A stretch of DNA of 64,000 bases, from the NCBI RefSeq assembly GCF_009769385.1, contig NZ_VKAB01000023.1, positions 124,001 through 188,000 of the forward strand, in the 5' to 3' direction. Positions 59,245 to 64,000 of this stretch are shown one piece after another. Position 1 is the first letter of the stretch. Each line of letters begins with the position of its first letter. Made by a program: the position numbers and the translations under genes. The notes under the pieces were generated by a model, which saw only the letters and a program-made list of their open reading frames with translations, was not told the DNA's origin and made no database searches. This stretch comes from Saccharothrix deserti. Its GTDB lineage: Bacteria; Actinomycetota; Actinomycetes; Mycobacteriales; Pseudonocardiaceae.

Positions 59245-60189
59245 GTGCGCGCACTTCTGGTGGTCAACCCGCAGGCGACGGCGACCACGCCTGCCGGCCG
59301 TGACGTGCTGGCGCACGCGCTGGCCAGTGATGTGAAGCTCGACATCGTCGAGACGGACTACCGCGGGCACGCGGCGAACGCCGCCGCGCGAGCCGTCGTG
59401 GACGGGTACGACCTGGTCGTGGCCCACGGCGGCGACGGCACCGTCAACGAGGTGGTCAACGGCGTGCTGCGCGAGGGCGCGCAGCCGGGCCTGCCGATGC
59501 TCGGCGTGGTGCCCGGCGGGTCGGCGAACGTGTTCGCGGGCGCGCTCGGTCTGCCGCGCGACCCGGTCGAGGCCACCTACCGCCTGCTCCAGGCCATCGA
59601 GCACGGCACCAGCCGCAAGGTCAGCCTCGGGCACGTGGCGTCCACCGGCGCCGGGATCGACCACGACCGCTGGTTCACCTTCAACGCGGGCGTCGGCTGG
59701 GACGCCGACGTGGTCGCGGGCGTCGAGCACCAGCGCGCCAAGGGCCGCCAGGCGTCACCCGCCCTCTACGCGCGCACCGCGCTGACCAGCTATTTCGGCC
59801 AGCGCAGGCGGCCGGCAGCGCTCACCGTGCACATCCCGGAAGAGCCGCCGTTCGAGGACGTGCGGTTGGCGTTCGTGTCGAACACCGACCCGTGGACGTA
59901 CCTCGGCGACAAGGCGATCCGGCTGAACCCCAGCACCTCGTTCGACGGCGGTCTGGGCCTGTTCGCGCTGCACGGGATGGGACTTCCGACAATTATTCGC
60001 TATGTGACGCATCTCTTGGCGACGGATGGGAACCCCAGAGGCGGGAACCTGCTCCGGCGCGACGACGTTGAGTTCGTCCGGGTGACGAGTCCGGAACCCG
60101 TCAACCTCCAGGTGGACGGGGATCTGCTCGGCGCTTGCACTGAGGTGGAGTTCACGGCTGTGCCGGGCGCACTCACGGTCGCTGTGTGA
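59245..60189 (+). CDS. Diacylglycerol kinase-family lipid kinase
   Basis: A 314-residue lipid kinase with the nucleotide-binding LLVVNPQATATTPAGRD, the GGDGTVNEVVNG loop (GGDGT at 62-66), GVVPGGSANVFAGALGLP, FTFNAGVGWDADVV and a C-terminal VDGD motif. It probably phosphorylates diacylglycerol or a related lipid. The start chosen is GTG 59245, where homologues begin; TACCCT lies 6 bases before it. An in-frame GTG at 59161 has AAGGAG only 2 bases away, so a 342-residue form is possible. A stretch near 59985-60060 has unusually AT-rich codons. Neighbour of whiB1 as in mycobacteria. Confidence 0.9.
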   Translation: MRALLVVNPQATATTPAGRDVLAHALASDVKLDIVETDYRGHAANAAARAVVDGYDLVVAHGGDGTVNEVVNGVLREGAQPGLPMLGVVPGGSANVFAGALGLPRDPVEATYRLLQAIEHGTSRKVSLGHVASTGAGIDHDRWFTFNAGVGWDADVVAGVEHQRAKGRQASPALYARTALTSYFGQRRRPAALTVHIPEEPPFEDVRLAFVSNTDPWTYLGDKAIRLNPSTSFDGGLGLFALHGMGLPTIIRYVTHLLATDGNPRGGNLLRRDDVEFVRVTSPEPVNLQVDGDLLGACTEVEFTAVPGALTVAV

Positions 60190-60282
60190 CCGTGGTGTAA
60201 CCGGCCCGGTACCTGTCCGCGATGTTCCGACCTTCCGTGTCACCCCTGTGTGAAAGCCCAGGTGAACTCTGTCGATCTTTCG

Positions 60283-60346
60283 GGTGAGTTCACTCACCGG
60301 GTTGGCGCTAAACCCTTGACATCCCCGCCGTTCGTGAAAGCATTCA
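60283..60346 (+). promoter_or_regulatory. whiB1 promoter with CRP-like site
   Basis: GGTGAGTTCACTCACC (60283-60298) fits the GTGA-N6-TCAC core of actinobacterial CRP sites. TTGACA (60316-60321) lies 17 bases downstream, and CATTCA or GCATTC (60340-60346) can serve as -10. The site centre is then about 60 bases before the start of transcription, a class I activator position. The leader to the whiB1 ATG is about 65 bases. The remaining interval 60190-60282 has no gene. Confidence 0.6.
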
Positions 60347-60415
60347 CAAGCACCCCAAAACCGACCGCTGACGAGTGGCGCGCCTTCGCGCGCGCCTAGC
60401 TGAGGAGTAGTTCCA

Positions 60416-60670
60416 ATGGACTGGCGCCACCGCGCGATCTGCCGCGACGAGGACCCCGAGCTGTTCTTCCCCGTTGGGAACAGCGGTCCTGCGCTCTTGC
60501 AGATCGCCGAGGCGAAGACCGTCTGCCGCCGCTGCCCCGTCGTCTCCGACTGCCTCGCGTGGGCGCTCGAGAGCGGCCAGGACGCCGGCGTGTGGGGCGG
60601 GATGAGCGAAGACGAGCGTCGCGCCCTCAAGCGTCGCAACGCCCGCACCCGGGCTCGCAGCAACGCCTGA
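60416..60670 (+). CDS. whiB1: WhiB1-type iron-sulfur transcription factor
   Basis: An 84-residue WhiB protein with the four cluster cysteines Cys9, Cys37, Cys40 and Cys46 (AICRDEDPE, TVCRRCPVVSDC), the GVWGG turn and a basic C-terminal DNA-binding tail (RRALKRRNARTRARS). Cysteine positions match mycobacterial WhiB1, a 4Fe-4S, nitric-oxide-sensitive regulator that binds the principal sigma factor. GAGGAG lies 8 bases before the ATG. Flanking genes are the same as in mycobacteria. Confidence 0.96.
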   Translation: MDWRHRAICRDEDPELFFPVGNSGPALLQIAEAKTVCRRCPVVSDCLAWALESGQDAGVWGGMSEDERRALKRRNARTRARSNA

Positions 60671-60689
60671 GTGCTACACAGAGCAAACA

Positions 60690-60727
60690 CGAAAGGCCCG
60701 ACACCGTGCCAGGTGTCGGGCCTTTCG
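60690..60727. terminator. Terminator between whiB1 and pdtaS
   Basis: A perfect 16-base-pair stem (60690-60705 with 60712-60727) on a 6-base loop, followed by CTTGTGTT. It lies between convergent genes, so it can act on both. Confidence 0.9.
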
Positions 60728-60801
60728 CTTGTGTTGCACACCCTCCCGCATGACCACGTGACTCCGCTGAGGTAGGTCGTCACGTGTGCACGGGGAGCAG
60801 T

Positions 60802-62280
60802 CTAACGCCGCGCTCTGAGCGGTACGCGCAGGACCGCCTCTGTACCGCCTCTGGGCCTGCGCCGCAAGCTCAACGAGCCCCTGAGTTCGGATTCGACGAG
60901 CGTTCGAACGATCTGGAGACCGAGCCGGTCGGTGCGCTCCAGCGAGAACCCCGGCGGCAGGCCGCGGCCGTCGTCCGAGATCACCACGTCCAGCCACTTC
61001 GCCGAGCGCTCGGCGTGCACGACCACCTCGCCGCGCTGGCCCGCCGCGTACGCGTGCTCGAACGCGTTCTGCACGAGTTCGGTCAGCACCATCACCAGCG
61101 GGGTGGCGAGTTCGGCCGGCACGATGCCGAACTTCCCGTCGCGGCGCACCACGACCTGCGATTCGGTGGCGGCGACGTCGGACATCATCGGGATGACCTT
61201 GTCCACGACGTCGTCCAGGTCGACCCGCTCGTCCACCGACATGGACAGCGTCTCGTGCACCAGCGCGATCGACGTCACGCGGCGCACCGATTCGGCCAGC
61301 GCCTCGCGCGCCTCCTCGCTGCTGGTCCGGCGGCTCTGCAGGCGCAGCAGCGCGGCCACGGTCTGGAGGTTGTTCTTCACCCGGTGGTGGATCTCGCGGA
61401 TCGTCGCGTCCTTGGACATCAGGGCGCGGTCGCGGCGGCGGACCTCGGTGACGTCCCGGCACAGCACCAGCGCGCCGGCCGCACTGCCCCGCGGCCGCAG
61501 CGGCAGGGCGCGGAACAGCACCGCCGCGCCACGGCGCGACTCGGCCTCGATGCGCATGCTCGGCTGGCCGTCCAGGGCCGCCCGGATGCGCTGGGCGACC
61601 TCGGTGGCGTCGAACGGGTCGCCTATCAGGGACCGGGTGAGCGGGGCCAGGTGCACCCCGACCAGGTCGGAGGCGTGGCCCATGCGGTGGTAGGCGCTCA
61701 GCGCGTTGGGGCTGGCGAACACCACCGCGCCCGAGGCGTCCAGCCGGATCAGGCCGTCGCCGACGCGCGGGCTGGTGTGCACGTCCGGTGACGGCTCGGT
61801 GGTCGGGAACGTGCCGTCGGAGATCATCTGGCACAGGTCGGCGGCACTGCCCAGGTAGGAGATCTCCAACGGGCTCGGCACGCGCGGCACGGCCAGGTTG
61901 GTGTTGCGGCTGAGCACCGCGATGACCTCGTCGTGCCGCTTGACCGGGATCGCCTCACGGCGGACCGGCACGCCCAGGTGCCAGCGCGGGTCCTCCTCGC
62001 GGCAGATCCGCGCCTCGGTGATGGCCCGGCGCAGCTGGGGGTGCTCCTCGACGTCGACCGTGCTGCCGACGACGTCCTCGGGGTGGGCCGTCGGCGCGGT
62101 CGTCGGCCGGGCCTGGGCGACGCACAGGAACGTGGTGTCGTCCAGCGGCACCCACATCAGGAAGTCGGCGAAGCTGAGGTCGGAGAGCAGTTGCCACTCC
62201 GCGACCACCAGTTGCAGGTGGTCGACGGCGGCGCCGGAGAGCTTCGTGTGCTCGGCCAGCAGATCGGTGAGCGTGGACAG
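60802..62280 (-). CDS. pdtaS: PdtaS-type cytosolic histidine kinase, apparently starting at CTG
   Basis: The 492-residue kinase matches PdtaS of mycobacteria: an N-terminal GAF-like domain (EWQLLSDLSFADFLMWVPLD), a PAS domain (DGLIRLDASGAVVFASPNAL) and a HisKA_2 phosphorylation site (REIHHRVKNNLQTVAALLRL). The HATPase domain contains ELVQNAFEHAY and DDGRGLPPGF. Homologues begin STLxDLLAEHTxLxGxAVDH. That sequence is present here but upstream of the first ATG/GTG/TTG, directly after the stop of the preceding gene (TAG CTG). CTG at 62280 is therefore the likely start, with GGTGGAG just before. GTG 62208 would remove 24 conserved residues. Confidence 0.88.
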   Translation of the reverse strand: MSTLTDLLAEHTKLSGAAVDHLQLVVAEWQLLSDLSFADFLMWVPLDDTTFLCVAQARPTTAPTAHPEDVVGSTVDVEEHPQLRRAITEARICREEDPRWHLGVPVRREAIPVKRHDEVIAVLSRNTNLAVPRVPSPLEISYLGSAADLCQMISDGTFPTTEPSPDVHTSPRVGDGLIRLDASGAVVFASPNALSAYHRMGHASDLVGVHLAPLTRSLIGDPFDATEVAQRIRAALDGQPSMRIEAESRRGAAVLFRALPLRPRGSAAGALVLCRDVTEVRRRDRALMSKDATIREIHHRVKNNLQTVAALLRLQSRRTSSEEAREALAESVRRVTSIALVHETLSMSVDERVDLDDVVDKVIPMMSDVAATESQVVVRRDGKFGIVPAELATPLVMVLTELVQNAFEHAYAAGQRGEVVVHAERSAKWLDVVISDDGRGLPPGFSLERTDRLGLQIVRTLVESELRGSLSLRRRPRGGTEAVLRVPLRARR

Positions 62281-62496
62281 CTACTCCACCACCGCGATGA
62301 GGTCACCCTCCTGGACCACGTCACCGGGGGACACGGCGATGCGGGTGATCCTGCCGGCGCTCTCGGGGAGGACCGGGATCTCCATCTTCATGCTCTCCAG
62401 CACCACGACGGTGGTCTCGTGCGTGACCTCGTCACCCTCTTTGACGGCGATCTGGGCCACGTTCGCCACGATCTCGGCCCGGATTTCCTCGGCCAT
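62281..62496 (-). CDS. Biotinyl/lipoyl-domain protein (TB7.3-like)
   Basis: A 71-residue single biotin-attachment domain (MAEEIRAEIVANVAQIAVKE, VVVLESMKMEIPVL, VSPGDVVQEGDLIAVVE). The ESMKM lysine is the biotinylation site. Mycobacterial TB7.3 (Rv3221c) has the same length and neighbours. It may be the carrier of a biotin carboxylase complex. GGAGG lies 4 bases before the ATG. Its stop touches the CTG start of pdtaS. Confidence 0.94.
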   Translation of the reverse strand: MAEEIRAEIVANVAQIAVKEGDEVTHETTVVVLESMKMEIPVLPESAGRITRIAVSPGDVVQEGDLIAVVE

Positions 62497-62604
62497 GGTC
62501 CTCCTTCGTTCGGGGCTCATCCAACCACGGTTCAGGCCGCCTGCTGTGGCCAGGTGACCGCGTGACACACTGGGGCGAGGTAGTTCGAGCACTAGGAGAA
62601 CCCC

Positions 62605-62679
62605 ATGTCGAAGCGTGCCCGCAAGCGCCGCGACCGCAAAAAGGGCGGCGCCAACCACGGGAAGCGCCCCAACGCCTGA
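62605..62679 (+). CDS. Ribosomal protein bL37-like 24-residue protein
   Basis: The reading frame encodes 24 residues beginning MSKRARKRRDRK and ending ANHGKRPNA. That start and end match what I know of bL37, the tiny large-subunit protein found in mycobacterial ribosomes. It has AGGAGA 5 bases before the ATG and its own strong terminator, so it is a genuine mini-gene despite its size. It is highly basic (11 Lys/Arg). It lies divergent from the TB7.3-like gene. Confidence 0.85.
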   Translation: MSKRARKRRDRKKGGANHGKRPNA

Positions 62680-62695
62680 TCGACTTCACGGCGTG

Positions 62696-62730
62696 CGAAG
62701 GCCCCGGAGCACTGTGCTCCGGGGCCTTCG
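62696..62730. terminator. Terminator between bL37-like gene and rsrA
   Basis: Arms 62696-62712 and 62714-62730 are perfectly complementary over 17 bases; the central bases form the loop. It begins 16 bases after the mini-gene stop and lies 42 bases beyond the convergent rsrA end. Confidence 0.88.
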
Positions 62731-62772
62731 GCTTGCCGGGGTGCCTTCGACCAGGCGTTCAGGGGGCCTGGG

Positions 62773-63072
62773 TCAGGGACTCGACGTCTCGGGCGCGGTC
62801 GTGCGGACCTCGACCTCGATCGTCGTCGTCTCGTAGAGCCTCGCCCGCAGCCGCTGCTTCAGCTCCTCCGGGGCGTGCTCACCGCCGCACTTGCGGGCCA
62901 GCAGCGCCTTCAAGTGCTCCTCGATGCCGTACTGCTCCAGGCACGGGTGGCACTCCTCCAGGTGGGTCTGGAGCAGGTTCTTCCGCTTCTCGTCGCACTC
63001 GTGGTCGAGGAAGAGGTAGACCTCGGCCAGCACCTCGGAGCAGTCCGTTTCGTGAGGTTTCCCGCAGCTCAT
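62773..63072 (-). CDS. rsrA: Mycothiol-system anti-sigma factor
   Basis: The 99-residue zinc-binding anti-sigma factor has Cys11, His37, Cys41 and Cys44 (THLEECHPCLEQYG). These are exactly the positions of the redox-active ZAS motif in Streptomyces RsrA. Thiol oxidation releases zinc and the sigma factor SigR. Its ATG overlaps the sigR stop (ATGA). The C-terminal 30 residues are variable. Confidence 0.95.
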   Translation of the reverse strand: MSCGKPHETDCSEVLAEVYLFLDHECDEKRKNLLQTHLEECHPCLEQYGIEEHLKALLARKCGGEHAPEELKQRLRARLYETTTIEVEVRTTAPETSSP

Positions 63073-63695
63073 CGGCCCGCCACCTCCTGCTGACCGTTGC
63101 GCAGGAAACCGCGTTCGCGCGCGGTGTCCGCCAACTGGTCGCGAAGCTGCCTGCGGCCCCGGTGCAACCGGGACATCACGGTGCCGATGGGGGTGCCCAT
63201 GATGTCTGCGATCTCCTTGTACGCGAAGCCCTCGACGTCCGCGAGGTAGACCGCGATCCGGAACTCCTCCGGCAGCCGCTGCAGGGCTTCCTTGACGTCT
63301 GAATCCGGCAGCCGGTCCATCGCCTCGACCTCGGCCGACCGCAACCCGGTCGACGTGTGGCTCTCCGCCTGCGCCAGCTGCCAGTCGGTGATCTCGTCCG
63401 TCGGCTGCTGGATCGGCTGGCGCTGCTTCTTGCGGTAGCCGTTGATGTAGGTGTTGGTGAGGATGCGGTACAGCCAGGCCTTGAGGTTCGTGCCCTCCGA
63501 GAAGGACGCGAAGGCCGCGTATGCCTTGAGGTAGGTCTCTTGCACCAGGTCTTCGGCGTCGGCCGGGTTGCGGGTCATCCGCAGGGCCGCCGAGTACAAC
63601 TGGTCGAGCATCGGCATCGCGTCGCGCTCGAATCGCGCTGCGCGTTCGACCGTTGTCTCGTCAGTCGGCGTTACCTGCGTTCGCGTGGCTGGCAC
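63069..63695 (-). CDS. sigR: ECF sigma factor SigR/SigH (thiol-oxidative stress)
   Basis: A 208-residue form starts at GTG 63695 with GGGAG 5 bases upstream. Region 2 (ARFERDAMPMLDQLYSAALR, NPADAEDLVQETYLKAYAAF, NLKAWLYRILTNTYINGYRK) and region 4 (EEFRIAVYLADVEGFAYKEI, TPIGTVMSRLHRGRRQLRDQ) are nearly identical in layout to SigR/SigH. The frame stays open far upstream. An ATG at 63839 would add 48 residues, similar to the longer unstable form in Streptomyces. A perfect SigR-type promoter lies upstream, implying autoregulation. Confidence 0.94.
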   Translation of the reverse strand: MPATRTQVTPTDETTVERAARFERDAMPMLDQLYSAALRMTRNPADAEDLVQETYLKAYAAFASFSEGTNLKAWLYRILTNTYINGYRKKQRQPIQQPTDEITDWQLAQAESHTSTGLRSAEVEAMDRLPDSDVKEALQRLPEEFRIAVYLADVEGFAYKEIADIMGTPIGTVMSRLHRGRRQLRDQLADTARERGFLRNGQQEVAGR

Positions 63696-63863
63696 CGCGC
63701 TCCCTTCCCGCCGGCTGGTCAGCGCGGCGGATGGAACTGTCTGGGTCGCAGTCGAGGATACGCGGCGGTCGCCTGGACGGCAGTGACCCGAGCCACGCGG
63801 CGGACGCGCCTTGACCGTCCTGCTGACCTGCTGATCCATCACCTCGGTAGCCACGTTCGCACC

Positions 63864-63890
63864 AACGCGACAGGCCCGCCGCTCATTCCC
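63864..63890 (-). promoter_or_regulatory. SigR-dependent autoregulatory promoter
   Basis: On the minus strand GGGAAT (63890-63885) is followed by exactly 18 bases and GTT (63866-63864), the SigR/SigH consensus GGAAT-N18-GTT. Transcription would start near 63857, ahead of the ATG at 63839 and 160 bases before GTG 63695. Confidence 0.8.
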
Positions 63891-63921
63891 GCCGACCGCC
63901 GCTGCACTAGGGTGCGCGATC

Positions 63922-64000
63922 ATGGCCGGACGTGGGACGCCCGCCACCGCGTTGCTGGACAAGCAGAAGGTGGCGTACACGCTGCACGCGTACGAGCACG
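63922..64000 (+). CDS. ybaK: Cys-tRNA(Pro)/Cys-tRNA deacylase, N-terminal part, runs off the window
   Basis: The 26 visible residues start MAGRGTPATALLDKQKVAYT and continue LHAYEH, the N-terminus of YbaK/EbsC-type trans-editing deacylases that hydrolyse mischarged Cys-tRNA(Pro). TAGGGT (63908-63913) lies 8 bases before the ATG and no ribosome site is seen, so the mRNA may be leaderless. The gene is divergent from sigR. The rest lies beyond the window. Confidence 0.85.
   Translation, partial: MAGRGTPATALLDKQKVAYTLHAYEH

Noticed and set aside
1..64000. CRISPR arrays, insertion sequences, integrases, tRNAs and attachment sites
   Set aside because: No regularly spaced repeats, transposase or integrase motifs, cloverleaf-like genes or flanking duplications were found.

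Overview
This is a high-GC actinobacterial chromosome segment, most likely from the Pseudonocardiaceae (Saccharothrix/Lentzea/Actinosynnema-like). Evidence includes GTG/TTG starts, WhiB, DUF397, DUF574 and DUF6104 proteins, the Kgd-type 2-oxoglutarate dehydrogenase, a mycothiol-type SigR/RsrA pair and a nickel superoxide dismutase. The right end (about 59.2-64 kb) keeps a gene order I know from mycobacteria: diacylglycerol kinase, whiB1, pdtaS, a TB7.3-like biotinyl protein, rsrA/rshA and sigR/sigH. No tRNA, rRNA, CRISPR array or insertion sequence was seen.

0-10.4 kb: a tandem glycine riboswitch drives gcvH and the start of an L-serine dehydratase gene. Then come alanine dehydrogenase, two small unknown proteins, a two-gene ABC exporter, a fused four-domain ABC exporter, and an ArsR/SRPBCC pair with a double operator. 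10.7-14.6 kb: kgd and its DUF6104 companion. 14.7-21.2 kb: a three-gene operon encoding VMAP, a MoxR ATPase and a vWA-like/NB-ARC/TPR protein. It resembles the vWA-MoxR-associated conflict systems (NLR-like immunity) and is the most notable accessory system here. 21.4-28.9 kb: aldo/keto reductase, an O-antigen-ligase-like membrane protein with a small secreted partner, a membrane protein/histidine kinase/response regulator operon, and a divergent LysR / dapA-like pair.

28.8-36.6 kb: a histidine-utilisation operon, hutH-hutU-(M20 amidohydrolase)-hutF-[broken XRE + DUF397]-hutI. An IclR regulator lies 1.6 kb away and a palindromic candidate operator overlaps the hutH promoter. 36.6-38.1 kb: an ECF sigma factor with a membrane partner. 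40.4-43.8 kb: a four-gene, fully overlapping glycine betaine/choline ABC importer operon. 43.9-50.8 kb: a branched-polyamine-synthase-like protein, a proline-rich membrane protein, a YbaB-like protein with an ESX-like protein, and a PAS-GGDEF-EAL signalling protein. 51-58.9 kb: malic enzyme, an RmlC-like epimerase, the SodX/SodN pair, a histidine phosphatase, a GNAT enzyme, a trypsin-like protease relic, DUF4328 and DUF574 proteins, and an intact secreted S1 protease. 59-64 kb: the conserved dagK-whiB1-pdtaS-biotinyl protein-bL37-rsrA-sigR block, ending in a truncated ybaK.

Many same-strand neighbours overlap by ATGA, GTGA or TGATG, which implies translational coupling. Several genes have a TANNNT element 6-9 bases before the start codon, which suggests leaderless mRNAs. 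All function calls rest on reading motifs by eye; no database search was run.
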